Positions 30,022 to 38,949 of a DNA stretch of 64,000 bases are shown here, piece by piece. This DNA is from Actinoallomurus sp963850195. GTDB taxonomy: Bacteria; Actinomycetota; Actinomycetes; Streptosporangiales; Streptosporangiaceae. How positions within the stretch are numbered: position 1 is the first letter of the stretch; each line of letters begins with the position of its first letter. The stretch is taken from NCBI GenBank assembly GCA_963850195.1, contig CAWKKD010000005.1:124001-188000 (forward strand). The letters are read 5' to 3'. The translations under genes were made by a program, and so were the position numbers. Below the pieces are notes generated by a model that made no database searches, was not told where the DNA came from, and saw only the letters and a list, made by a program, of their open reading frames with translations.

Positions 30022-31214
30022 TGAACCTCGACGAGGCGCCACCGCATCCGACGGTGCGCCCCAGCGCGTTCGACCCTCCGGTCGAGCTGGGCGAGTACCG
30101 CGCGAACGAGCCGATCCGCCGGATGCGCTACCCGGACGGGCACGTCGGGTGGCTGGTCACAAGGCACGAGCTCGCCCGCAGCCTGCTGACCGATCCGCGG
30201 TTCAGCGCGCGCTCGGAGTTCAAGCGGCCGCCCGTGGCCCGGCCCGGCGCGGACCCGTTCTACGGCGAACCCGCCCTGCCCGGCTGGCTGGTCGACATGG
30301 ACCCGCCCCAGCACGGCCGGATCCGCCGGCAGCTCGTCGGCCGGTTCACCGCCCGCCGGATGCGGGAGATGCGGCCCCGGGTCGAGCAGATCGTCGAGCG
30401 GCTGCTGGACGACATCGAGCGGCAGGGGCCGCCCGTCGACCTCGTCGAGGCGTTCTCGCTGCCCGTGCCGTCGCTGATGATCTGCGAGCTGCTCGGTGTC
30501 CCGTACGCCGAACGCGCCGAGTTCCAGCGCAACAGCGAGACCCTTTTCAGCCTCGACGTCACCGCCGCCGAGGCGGCCGCGGCGATGGACCGGCTGTACG
30601 CCTTCCTGCGCAAGCTGGCCGGGTCCGGCGCCGAGCACGACGGCCTGCTGGCGGCGCTCGCCGAGGACGGCACCCTCGACCCCGAGGAGATCTCCGGAGT
30701 CGGCGTCCTGCTGCTTACCGCCGGCCACGAGTCCACCTCGAGTTCGCTGGCGCTGAGCACGCTCGCCCTGCTGTCCCACCCGGACCAGACGGCCAAGCTG
30801 ATGGCGGACCCGTCGCTGGTCGACAACGCGGTCGAAGAACTGCTGCGCTACCTCACCGTCTTCCACTTCGGAGTTCCGCGTACGCCCCTGGTCGACGTGG
30901 AGTTCGCCGGGGTACTGCTGCGCGCAGGCGAGTCGATCACGGTGTCGCTGCCCGCGGCCAACCGCGACCCGGACTGGTTCGCCGACGCGCCGGACCGGCT
31001 CGACATCGAGCGGCGTACGTCCGGCCATCTCGCCTTCGGCCACGGCATCCACCAGTGCCTGGGCCAGCACCTCGTGCGGATGGAGATGCGCACGGCACTG
31101 CCCGCGCTGTTCCGCCGCTTCCCCCGGCTTGCCCTCGCCACCCCGGCGGACCGGCTGCCGCTCGCCACGGACATGAGCGTGTACGGCGTCCATCGGCTGC
31201 CGGTGACGTGGTGA
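30021..31214 (+). CDS. Cytochrome P450
   Basis: A 397-residue soluble bacterial P450 of the CYP105/107 style. Visible: I-helix TAGHEST, K-helix EELLR, heme loop FGHGIHQCLG with the Cys ligand. It needs external ferredoxin and reductase, not encoded nearby. The ATG overlaps the aminotransferase stop, so it is part of the operon. With the neighbouring methyltransferase it could hydroxylate a ring methyl on Dpg (compare the hydroxymethyl-Dpg of pheganomycin) or a beta carbon; the sequence alone does not say which. Confidence 0.94.
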   Translation: MNLDEAPPHPTVRPSAFDPPVELGEYRANEPIRRMRYPDGHVGWLVTRHELARSLLTDPRFSARSEFKRPPVARPGADPFYGEPALPGWLVDMDPPQHGRIRRQLVGRFTARRMREMRPRVEQIVERLLDDIERQGPPVDLVEAFSLPVPSLMICELLGVPYAERAEFQRNSETLFSLDVTAAEAAAAMDRLYAFLRKLAGSGAEHDGLLAALAEDGTLDPEEISGVGVLLLTAGHESTSSSLALSTLALLSHPDQTAKLMADPSLVDNAVEELLRYLTVFHFGVPRTPLVDVEFAGVLLRAGESITVSLPAANRDPDWFADAPDRLDIERRTSGHLAFGHGIHQCLGQHLVRMEMRTALPALFRRFPRLALATPADRLPLATDMSVYGVHRLPVTW

Positions 31215-31285
31215 GGGGACGCCCCGGCACGACGGGCGAAGAGAACAACGCGCACATCACTACCCGGCAGAAAGGGCATCCGCCG

Positions 31286-32434
31286 ATGCAGCTCAACAGT
31301 TTCGACGACTTCACCCCGCTCCGCGAGGTGATCCTCGGCTCCGCGGACGGCTACGTCACGCGGCTGCGCGACCTGTCGTTCGACATGTTCATCAGCGACA
31401 ACCTGACCGGTGCCCGCGGCTACTACCCGAGCATCACGGACTGGTACAAGGGCGAGGGCCGGGCGGACCGCAACGAGCCGGGCAGGCTGGCCCTGAAAGA
31501 GCGGTTCGTGCACGAGCTCGTCGAAGACGTCGAGGGCATGGCCCAGCAGCTCACCGCGCTCGGTGTCCAGGTCCACCGGCCGATGGCGGTCGGCTCGGAC
31601 CTCGGCGACATGACGGCGCCCGCGTGGTCGGCCCCGATCACTCCGCCGCTGAACGTCCGGGACAACACCCTCATCCTCGGCGACGAGATCATCGAGACCC
31701 CGCCGACGCTCCGCGCCCGCTACTTCGAGACCCAGCTCCTCAAGCCCGTCTTCATGGGGTACTTCGAGCAGGGCGCGCGCTGGACGACCATGCCGCGGCC
31801 GATGATGACGGACGCGTCGTTCGACCCGGCCAACGTCGCGAACGCCGCGCCGAACATCGAGGTGCCGACGGCCCCCCGGCCCTCGCCGTACGACGTCGGC
31901 CCGGAGATCATGATCGACGGCGCCAACTGCCTGCGGCTGGGCCGCGACCTGATCGTCAACGTCTCGAACGCGAACCATGCCCTGGCCTACGACTGGCTGG
32001 AGCGGCACCTCTCCGGCCGGTTCCGCGTGCACCGGATGGACAAGCTCACCCAGAGCCACATCGACAGCGTCGTCGTACCGCTGCGCCCGGGCACCCTGCT
32101 GGTCCGGTCGGAGGGCGTACTCGACTACCTGCCCGAGCCGCTGCGGTCGTGGAAGACGATCATCCCGCCTGCCCCGGAGATCGGCGACTACCCCCAGTAC
32201 GAGAACGACGACCCCATCCCGGCCAGCCCGTACATCGACCTCAATCTGCTGTCGATCGACGAGAACACCGTGATGGTCAACGACGCGTGCAAGACCCTGA
32301 TCCGGCTGCTGGAGGAGCACCGGTTCACGGTCGTGCCGGTACAGCACCGCCACCGGCGGCTGTTCGGCGGCGGGTTCCACTGCCTCACCCTCGACACCGT
32401 CCGGACCGGCGGCGCCGAGGACTACCTGAGTTGA
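31286..32434 (+). CDS. Amidinotransferase 2 (arginine:glycine amidinotransferase family)
   Basis: A 382-residue paralogue of the amidinotransferase at 23573-24727, with the same opening (MQLNSFDDFTPLREVILGSA), Asp in IDGANCLRLGRD, His in SHIDSVVVPLRPG and Cys366 in GGGFHCLTLD. It is separated from the P450 by 71 bp, the largest gap in the operon. Start chosen at the ATG at 31286, matching the paralogue; a longer open frame upstream is not coding. Keeping two intact copies suggests two acceptors or a heteromeric enzyme. Confidence 0.93.
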   Translation: MQLNSFDDFTPLREVILGSADGYVTRLRDLSFDMFISDNLTGARGYYPSITDWYKGEGRADRNEPGRLALKERFVHELVEDVEGMAQQLTALGVQVHRPMAVGSDLGDMTAPAWSAPITPPLNVRDNTLILGDEIIETPPTLRARYFETQLLKPVFMGYFEQGARWTTMPRPMMTDASFDPANVANAAPNIEVPTAPRPSPYDVGPEIMIDGANCLRLGRDLIVNVSNANHALAYDWLERHLSGRFRVHRMDKLTQSHIDSVVVPLRPGTLLVRSEGVLDYLPEPLRSWKTIIPPAPEIGDYPQYENDDPIPASPYIDLNLLSIDENTVMVNDACKTLIRLLEEHRFTVVPVQHRHRRLFGGGFHCLTLDTVRTGGAEDYLS

Positions 32435-32456
32435 CCCGCCGGCCGGAGATGACGCC

Positions 32457-33602
32457 ATGCCCTTCACCCGTTACACCGAGCCCGCGCCGACCGCGACGGC
32501 GACCGGATCGGCCCGCTTCACCGCGGACCGGCTCAGGGACTTCGCGACGCAGGTGCTGGTCGCCGCCGGTGCTACCAAGGACGCCGCAGAGCTGTGCGCG
32601 GAGGTGTTCGTGCACGCGGACCTCGGCGGCACGGACACCCACGGAATCGCCCGGCTGGGCCAGTACGCCGACGCGCTGACCAGCGGCCGGGTCGACGGGC
32701 ACGCCCGGCCCGAGGTGGTCTCCGGCGACGGCGCGGTCCTCATGGTGGACGCACGCAACGGGCTCGGCCCGGTCGGCCTGGCCTTCGCCACCGACCTCGC
32801 CATCAAGACGGCCCGTACGCGTCAGGTCGCGGTCGTGGGGGTACGCGGCTCGAACCACGCCGGCGGAATGAGCTGGTACGTCGACCGGGCCGTGAACGCC
32901 GGGATGTTCGCGCAGGTCCTCACAGGCTCGACCAAGGCGATGGTGTCGCCGGCCGACGGCGTCGGACCGTTCCTGGGCACGAACGCCGTCGCGTTCGGTG
33001 TCCCGGCCGGCGCGGCGACCCTGAGCTTCGACGCCTCCACCAGCGTCGCCGCCCGCAGCCGGCTGGAGGCGTACCGGCGGGCCGGACGGCCGCTGCCCAC
33101 CGGCTGGGCCACCGGACCGGACGGCCTGCCCGCGCACGACCCGGGCGAGGTCATCGACGGCATCGACCGGCTGACCGGGCACAGCCTGCTGCCCTTCGGC
33201 GGCCCCGAGAGCGCGCACAAGGGTTTCGGCGTCGGTCTCCTGGTCGAGCTGCTGTGCGGGCCGCTCTCCGGCGGCACCTGGGGACCCCGGCCGACCGACT
33301 CCGGCCCGGCCGGCGTCGGGCACTTCGTGCTCTGCCTGGACCTCGGCGCCTTCGGCGGATCCGCCACAGAGGTCGAGAGCCGGGTCGAGACCTTCTGCGA
33401 CAGGTTGCGGGCCATGCCGCCCACCGCCGGGCGCGACTCCGTACGGCTGCCGGGTGAGCGGCGCCGAGACTGCACCGCTCAGCGGGACCGCGACGGCATC
33501 GTCCTCCCGGCGAACGTACTGGCCGAGCTGGACCGGGCGGCGGCGCTCGTCGACGTCGCCCCGCTCATCATGACCCCGACAGGAGACACCCATGGGTACT
33601 GA
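32457..33602 (+). CDS. Malate/L-lactate dehydrogenase-family NAD(P)-dependent oxidoreductase
   Basis: A 381-residue member of the Ldh_2/YlbC family (malate, sulfolactate, ureidoglycolate and piperideine-2-carboxylate reductases), unrelated to Rossmann-fold LDH. Family motifs: DLGGTDTHGIARLGQY with the catalytic His, GSNHAGGMSWYV, and ESAHKGFGVGLLVE. The family reduces 2-keto or 2-imino acids. It overlaps the next gene by 11 bp, so its substrate is probably linked to the EPSP-synthase-like pair. The exact reaction is unknown. Confidence 0.85.
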   Translation: MPFTRYTEPAPTATATGSARFTADRLRDFATQVLVAAGATKDAAELCAEVFVHADLGGTDTHGIARLGQYADALTSGRVDGHARPEVVSGDGAVLMVDARNGLGPVGLAFATDLAIKTARTRQVAVVGVRGSNHAGGMSWYVDRAVNAGMFAQVLTGSTKAMVSPADGVGPFLGTNAVAFGVPAGAATLSFDASTSVAARSRLEAYRRAGRPLPTGWATGPDGLPAHDPGEVIDGIDRLTGHSLLPFGGPESAHKGFGVGLLVELLCGPLSGGTWGPRPTDSGPAGVGHFVLCLDLGAFGGSATEVESRVETFCDRLRAMPPTAGRDSVRLPGERRRDCTAQRDRDGIVLPANVLAELDRAAALVDVAPLIMTPTGDTHGY

Positions 33603-34890
33603 GGCCGCGACCGTCCTGCGCGGTTCGGTGCGAATTCCCACGTCGAAACCGCATACCCAGCGGGCCCTGCTGCTGGCTGCGCTCGCCGACGGCGAATCGA
33701 CGATCCGCCGGCCCAACGTCTGCTCGGAGTCGTTGCTGCTCCAGAAGGCCGGCGCCGCGCTCGGCGCCCGGTTCGACACCGCGGGCGAAGACCTGCTGGT
33801 CAAGGGCGTCGGGGGCCGGCCGAACCGCCCCGGCTCGGTGCTGCAGGTCGCCGGCTCCGGCTTCGCCCTGCGGCACCTGCTGCCGATCGCCGCGCTGGCC
33901 GAGGCGCCCTGCGTGGTGACCGGCGACCGGCGGCTCGCCGCGCGGCCCGTGCAGCCGCTGCTCTCTGCGCTCGGCGCGCTCGGCAGCCGCGTCGAACCGG
34001 CCGACTCCGAGCTGGTCCTGCCCCTGGTCACCTGGACCACCGGCATCGCCGGCGGGCAGGTGGAGATCCCTGGCGACGAGACGTCGCAGCTTGTCAGCGC
34101 CGTGATGCTGGCCGCGCCGTACGCGGCCGGGCCGGTCGGCATCCGGGTCCCCTCCACGCTGGTCAGCCACCACTACGTCCGGATGACCCGGGACATGATG
34201 CGGGGGTTCGGAGCCACGCTTTCCACCAGCGAGGACATGCGCCGGATCGACGTCGTCCCCGGCCGGTACCAGGCCCGGGACCTGCTGATCGGGCCGGACG
34301 TCACGTCGCTGTTCTACTTCGTCGCCGCGGCGGTCGTCGCCGACGCCGACATCCTCGTCGAGGACGTCGTGCTCGGCGAGGACACGTTCCTTGACTCGGC
34401 GCTGGAGCTGGGTCGCCGGCTCGGCGTACGGCTGACGCAGGAGGGCACCGCCCTGCGCGTCACGTCCGGACCTCCGCCGGCCGACCGGGTCGTGATCGAG
34501 GCGTCGGACGTTCCGACCCTGGTCCCGGCCCTGGCCGCGGCCGCCTCCAGCCTGCCCGGCGGCATGCTGCTGCGCGGTGCCCGGCACCTCCAGTACCACA
34601 AGACCAGCCGGGCGCAGGTGGTCCTGGACGAGCTGGCCCGGATGGGGCGGATCCTGCGGCCCCGGTACCTGGACGGTGAGCTGGACGGCTTCGAGACCGA
34701 CCGGGTCGAGCCCTGCGCCGCCGACCGCGTCGACAGCCAGGGCGACCACCGCAACTTCATGGCGCTGTCGCTGGCGACCATGGCCGCCGGCCGGCCCGTC
34801 CAGGTTCTCGGGGCGGAGACCCTGGCCACCTCGTTCGCCGACTTCGAAGACTGCTTTCGCGCGCTGTCCTCCACACCGACCCGAGCCTGA
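33592..34890 (+). CDS. EPSP-synthase-like protein 1 with altered catalytic residues
   Basis: A 432-residue protein of the enolpyruvyl transferase (AroA/MurA) fold. Conserved: K19 in PTSKPHTQRALLLAAL, GDRRLAARPVQPL, DETSQLVSAVML, MTRDMMRGFGA, DVPTLVPALA and GDHRNFMA. Changed: the GNAGT loop is AGSGFALR, the KE(S/T)DR motif is HKTSR (general acid Glu lost), and the C-terminal PEP-binding Lys is Thr (ETLATSFADF). It is therefore not a housekeeping AroA. The gene overlaps the dehydrogenase and is 15 bp before the second paralogue. Start at the ATG behind AGGAG. Confidence 0.85.
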   Translation: MGTEAATVLRGSVRIPTSKPHTQRALLLAALADGESTIRRPNVCSESLLLQKAGAALGARFDTAGEDLLVKGVGGRPNRPGSVLQVAGSGFALRHLLPIAALAEAPCVVTGDRRLAARPVQPLLSALGALGSRVEPADSELVLPLVTWTTGIAGGQVEIPGDETSQLVSAVMLAAPYAAGPVGIRVPSTLVSHHYVRMTRDMMRGFGATLSTSEDMRRIDVVPGRYQARDLLIGPDVTSLFYFVAAAVVADADILVEDVVLGEDTFLDSALELGRRLGVRLTQEGTALRVTSGPPPADRVVIEASDVPTLVPALAAAASSLPGGMLLRGARHLQYHKTSRAQVVLDELARMGRILRPRYLDGELDGFETDRVEPCAADRVDSQGDHRNFMALSLATMAAGRPVQVLGAETLATSFADFEDCFRALSSTPTRA

Positions 34891-34905
34891 CCTGATGGAG
34901 CCGAG

Positions 34906-36231
34906 ATGACCACCCGTTCCCACGTCCGCGTCGCGCCGGGCACCCCGCTTTCCGGCACCGTCACCCCGCCCGGCGCCAAGAGCGGCACCGTCCGCGCTCT
35001 CCTGTGCGGCACCCTGGCCGCCGGCACCAGCACGATCGTCGGTGCGGGCGCAGGCGACAACATCCGGGCCATGGCGGCGGCCTGCCGTCGGCTCGGCGCC
35101 CGAATCGATGATGGCGACGGCACCACCTGGCAGGTCCACGGCGTGGACCACACGCTGCCGGAGGACGTCGAGCTCGACGCCGGCAACTCCGGGATCGTCC
35201 TGCGCCTGCTCGCCGGCGTGGGTGCCGCGACACGCCGGTGCGTGGTGGGCACGACCATGGCCGACTCGCTGGGGCGGCGCGACAACCAGGAGATCATCGA
35301 CGCCCTGCACCAGTTCGGCGCCGACGCCGCGGGCCGGGGACCGCGCTCCTGTCCGCCGCTGGTCGTCGGGAACGGCGGCGGGCTGCGCGGCGGTACCGTC
35401 TCGGTGTCCGGCCGCCGCAGCTCACAGTTCCTCTCCGGACTGCTCTACCTGGCCCCGCTGGTCGGCGAGGACGTGGAGATCCGGGTCAGCGACACCCTGA
35501 GCGCGGCACCGATGGTCGCCACCACCGTCGACGCCCTGGGCCGGGCCGGGATCCACGTGGAGGTCGGCGCGGACCGGATGTCGTACGCGATCGCCGGCGG
35601 CCAGCGGTACCAGGCCGCGACCCACCCGGTCGCCAGCGACGCCTCGAGCATGGCCGGGCTCCTTGCCGCCTCGGCCGCCGTACCCGGCTCGGCCGTCCGG
35701 ATCCGCGGCTTCCGCGGCGACGACCTTGGCACCGCGGCGATGATCAAGGCACTGGGCGAGATGGGCGTGCGCATCGACGCCGGCGGCGAGGACCTCGTCT
35801 GCCACGGGGTGGCCGAGCCCGCCCCGATCGAGCTGGACGGCTCGGCGTGCCCGGACAGCGTCCTGCCGATGGCCGCCCTGGCCTGCTTCGCGAACGGCAC
35901 GAGCGTCTTCTCCAATGTCGAGACCCTGCGTTACAAGGAATGCGACCGGATCAGCGACTTCTGCCACGAACTGGCCGCAGCCGGAGTGAAGGTCGAGGAA
36001 CGCCGGGACGCGATCATCATCCACGGCACCGGCACGGTGCCCGGCGGCAGCGAGGTCTTCGGCCACTTCGACCACAGCGTGGTCATGGCCATGACGGTCG
36101 TGGCCCTGCGCAGCCAGAACGGGCTCACCATCCGCGGATGGGAGTCGGTCGGCCAGACCTACCGCGGCTTCTTCGACGACCTGCGCGCCCTCGGAGGCTC
36201 GCCGGTCTTCGCGGACGGGCCCGACGCCTGA
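34906..36231 (+). CDS. EPSP-synthase-like protein 2 with altered catalytic residues
   Basis: A 441-residue second member of the AroA/MurA fold. It keeps what protein 1 lacks: K25 (PPGAKSGTVRALL), DAGNSGIVLRLL, RRSSQFLSGLLYL, ASDASSMAG and LRYKECDRI. It has changed NDHR to FDHS and the late Lys to Gln (ESVGQTYRGFF), and the RRRPM stretch is RRDNQ. The complementary losses in the two proteins suggest a heteromer or two different reactions on one substrate. Last gene of the operon; no terminator hairpin is evident downstream. Confidence 0.85.
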   Translation: MTTRSHVRVAPGTPLSGTVTPPGAKSGTVRALLCGTLAAGTSTIVGAGAGDNIRAMAAACRRLGARIDDGDGTTWQVHGVDHTLPEDVELDAGNSGIVLRLLAGVGAATRRCVVGTTMADSLGRRDNQEIIDALHQFGADAAGRGPRSCPPLVVGNGGGLRGGTVSVSGRRSSQFLSGLLYLAPLVGEDVEIRVSDTLSAAPMVATTVDALGRAGIHVEVGADRMSYAIAGGQRYQAATHPVASDASSMAGLLAASAAVPGSAVRIRGFRGDDLGTAAMIKALGEMGVRIDAGGEDLVCHGVAEPAPIELDGSACPDSVLPMAALACFANGTSVFSNVETLRYKECDRISDFCHELAAAGVKVEERRDAIIIHGTGTVPGGSEVFGHFDHSVVMAMTVVALRSQNGLTIRGWESVGQTYRGFFDDLRALGGSPVFADGPDA

Positions 36232-36288
36232 GACCCCCGGCTGCGGTCCGCTATAGCCACCCTCTGACCTGCACAGTCACTGACCGAC

Positions 36289-36728
36289 ATGGACATCGTG
36301 TCCGGCTTCCAGCGGGATCCGGAGCGGTTCACCGATGTCCATGATCGGTATTTCCGGGATATCTATCGCCATGTCGCCGGGCGGCTGGACGTACAGGTGG
36401 CGGAGGACATCACCGCGGAGACGCTCTGCCTGGCGTTCGGGCAGCGTGACAGGTTCGATTCTCAGCGGGGCGGCCTCCGCGTCTGGCTGTTCGGGAACGA
36501 CTGACCAAGGCGCTCACCACGCTCTCTCCCTACGACGAGGTCGCGGACGCGCTCGGGATCTCCCAGGGCACGGTGGGCTCCCGGCTCTCCCGTGCGCGTA
36601 AGAAACTGCACGACACGATCCGGCCGGAGGCATTCCATGTGCTTCCCTTCGGGCCTTCCAGTTCGTCATGCCGGCACAAGGGGAAGACGGCCGCCATCGT
36701 TGCCGTTTCCAAAGGGGCCACCGCATGA
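36289..36728 (+). pseudogene. Broken ECF sigma factor gene
   Basis: The frame from 36289 encodes sigma region 2 (RFTDVHDRYFRDIYRHVAGR; AEDITAETLCLAFGQRDRF; LRVWLFGND) and stops at 36504. A sigma region 4 remnant follows in another frame (YDEVADALGISQGTVGSR, then LSRARKKLHD) and stops at 36728. The ~80 residues normally joining WLFGIA to the region 4 helix are missing, so the gene has an internal deletion with a frame change. It sits directly outside the biosynthetic operon. Confidence 0.8.
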
Positions 36729-36762
36729 TGGTCCGCACACCACCACTCTCGAAGGGGAACCC

Positions 36763-37740
36763 ATGACGGACTTTCCACCCGGTCGAATGGGCGTCACTCG
36801 TCGTCGGCTGCTCGCGGCGGGCGGGAGCTTAGCGGCCGCCGCCATCGGTGGCGTGCTGAGCGGGCGGCCAGCGGCCGCAGCGGTGCCGGCGTCACAACGG
36901 TTCGACCTGACCCAGCCCTCGCTCGACCTGTTCAGGAACAAGCCGCTGTTCCAGCAGACGGTCATGCAGTCCTTCACCTTCGACAACGTCAACCGCCGGC
37001 TGTTCGTGGCGCAGCTCATGAACGGCGGGGCGTCGGATGCGAATGGCGACCTGTGCATTACCCAGCTCGACTTCTCAGGGAATCAGCTCGGGCACATGTT
37101 CCTCACGGGTTTCGGCCATGGGGTGTCGATCGGTGTCGAGCCGGTCGGCTCGACCTCGTACCTGTGGACCGAGGTCGACTCGGTCAACGCGCGCGGCACT
37201 CAGCTGGCCCGATTCCCGTTCAGCAACGGCCAGACTCTGGACCACACCTCGAGCGTGCTGCAGAAGCACCAACCCATTACCGGCGTCGACACCGTCACCT
37301 GCGCCACCGACCCGATCAACGACCGGTTGGTCATGCGGTACCGCAGCGACGGCGTCTTCCGCTTCGCCGCGTACGCCATCGCCGATGTCCGTGCCGGTGT
37401 GTACGACCGGGTGCTCGCCGACATCGCCCAGCCCGGCGGGCTGGGCACCTTCCAGGGCTACGCGGTCTACGGGCAGTACGTGTACATGCTCGACGGCGAG
37501 GCCTACAGCGACACCAACCCGCCACCGGGCAACGCCTACGTGAGCAGCGTCGACCTCAACAGCGGAGGGTCCTTCGCTCGGGTCGCGACCAATGCCGGAG
37601 GCAGCCTCGACTACCGTGAGCCCGAGGGCATGGCCGTGTACCGCACCGCCGCCGGCGAGACCCGGCTGTTCCTCGGCTTCGCTTCCGGTTCCTCCGGCGC
37701 TCGCCAGGCGAACATCTTCTACAAGAACGTCCTCGTCTGA
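36763..37740 (+). CDS. Tat-exported beta-propeller protein (teichoic acid biosynthesis protein C-like)
   Basis: A 325-residue protein with a twin-arginine signal (VTRRRLLAAGGSLAAAAIGG, cleavage near AAAAVP), followed by a domain I recognise from actinobacterial proteins annotated as teichoic acid biosynthesis protein C (P68 RBP/TagC-like propeller): MQSFTFDNVNRRLFVAQ, LTGFGHGVSIGVEPVGS, TFQGYAVYG, YREPEGMAVY. It is extracellular; its biochemical role is not established. Start at 36763 behind AAGGGG; longer in-frame extensions overlap the sigma remnant and are not credible. Confidence 0.85.
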   Translation: MTDFPPGRMGVTRRRLLAAGGSLAAAAIGGVLSGRPAAAAVPASQRFDLTQPSLDLFRNKPLFQQTVMQSFTFDNVNRRLFVAQLMNGGASDANGDLCITQLDFSGNQLGHMFLTGFGHGVSIGVEPVGSTSYLWTEVDSVNARGTQLARFPFSNGQTLDHTSSVLQKHQPITGVDTVTCATDPINDRLVMRYRSDGVFRFAAYAIADVRAGVYDRVLADIAQPGGLGTFQGYAVYGQYVYMLDGEAYSDTNPPPGNAYVSSVDLNSGGSFARVATNAGGSLDYREPEGMAVYRTAAGETRLFLGFASGSSGARQANIFYKNVLV

Positions 37741-38119
37741 GGTCCCGTTCGCTCATCTCATGATCCTCATCGCAACATTCGCGCTCATTCCGGTCGGTTC
37801 CCGACCGGGGGCCAATCGCGCGCCATCGCGCCGGTTTCGTGCTCCGGCCCAGGCAAGTTCTGCCACCGAACCGAACCGGTCCGCTACCGGGTTCATGAGC
37901 GTCATTAATCGCCGCCGACCTGCGGCGTCTCGAAAAGCCGCAAGTCAGCCATTGATCGAAATGACCTTTGACACATAATTCTCCAGGTCAGGCCTTAATT
38001 AAGGACCGTGACCGTAATGGTGGCGCGCGACAGAGCGTCGACATCGTGCCACGTCAGACCTTCCCGCCAATCGACACTTAATGTAAGCTAGTGACTACAA
38101 GAAGTGATCGGGGGTCCGT
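37741..38119. other. 379-bp intergenic region with a candidate promoter and palindrome
   Basis: No gene seen. TTGATC (37952-37957) and CATAAT (37974-37979), 16 bp apart, could be a promoter for the EF-hand gene with a leader of ~130 nt. A 12-bp perfect palindrome, CCTTAATTAAGG, is at 37993-38004 just downstream and could be an operator. The region is clearly more AT-rich than its surroundings. Confidence 0.45.
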
Positions 38120-38674
38120 ATGAATGACAAGTCCTCGCAGGCCGGCACCCAAGAGCGGTTACTGCTGCGGTTCCGCATACTCGACGCCGACGGTAACGGC
38201 TACCTGGACGAGGCCGATTTCGAGCGACTCGCCGCCAACGTGCTCGACGCTATGGGCGAGCCGCGCGAGTCGGCGAAGGCACAGGCGGTTCTGAACGGGC
38301 ATCGGCGATTCTGGGAAGGCCTGCGCGCGTCCCTCGACGCCGACGGCGACGGCCGGGTCGGGCTGGACGAGTATCTCGCTCGGCTGGGCGACCCCGGGGA
38401 GGCCGAACGGACCGTCGCCGACTACGCGACATCCGTGGCCAAGTTGGTCGACCGGGACGACGACGGATACGTCGAACTGGACGACTTCGTCACCTGCATG
38501 ACCGCGAGCGGATTCCCACGGGCCAACACCTTGGTCCTGTTCAAGGAACTGGACGAATCGGGCGAAGGCCAGATCCCGGTCGCCCATTGGGCCGCGGCGA
38601 TCGTGGACTACTACGGGTCGGAACGCACCGACATTCCCGGCCAGATCATGGTGACACCGGCCCCTGGCGCCTGA
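38120..38674 (+). CDS. EF-hand calcium-binding protein (calerythrin-like)
   Basis: A 184-residue cytoplasmic protein with three good EF-hand loops (DADGNGYLDEADF, DADGDGRVGLDEY, DRDDDGYVELDDF) and a fourth degenerate one (DESGEGQIPVAHW). The spacing matches bacterial calerythrin-type Ca2+ sensors or buffers. It has no signal peptide. It stands alone, flanked by a long leader and a downstream hairpin. Confidence 0.93.
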   Translation: MNDKSSQAGTQERLLLRFRILDADGNGYLDEADFERLAANVLDAMGEPRESAKAQAVLNGHRRFWEGLRASLDADGDGRVGLDEYLARLGDPGEAERTVADYATSVAKLVDRDDDGYVELDDFVTCMTASGFPRANTLVLFKELDESGEGQIPVAHWAAAIVDYYGSERTDIPGQIMVTPAPGA

Positions 38675-38691
38675 TCCCACCCACCACATTT

Positions 38692-38722
38692 CCCCAGGTC
38701 GGGCCCAGTTCCCAACCTGGGG
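38692..38722 (+). terminator. Hairpin downstream of the EF-hand gene
   Basis: CCCCAGGT (38692-38699) pairs with ACCTGGGG (38715-38722), followed by ATCTTT. Likely transcription terminator. Confidence 0.6.
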
Positions 38723-38949
38723 ATCTTTGGTCCTGAGGCTCCCCCGCATAACATTGCGCCGTGGCACCCCGAACTCGTCCGCCGACGCGGGCGCGGTCCG
38801 GACCTTCTCGCACGAGCATCGCGACAGCCTCGCCGTCCGGGTCCGGCGGGAGGTCACGAACAAGCTCGAAACGGGACTCGAGCAACCCCCGCCACACCTG
38901 CGACGATCAGCAAGCCGTAAAGGCCCCCGCGCACGAGAGGTAACTGCGG

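Noticed and set aside
33592..36231. The two EPSP-synthase-like genes as housekeeping aroA
   Set aside because: Catalytic residues conserved in true AroA are changed in both, the genes are tandem, and they are coupled to a biosynthetic operon.
37993..38004. CCTTAATTAAGG as a mobile-element end or attachment site
   Set aside because: A 12-bp palindrome without integrase, transposase or direct repeats nearby; an operator or chance is more likely.
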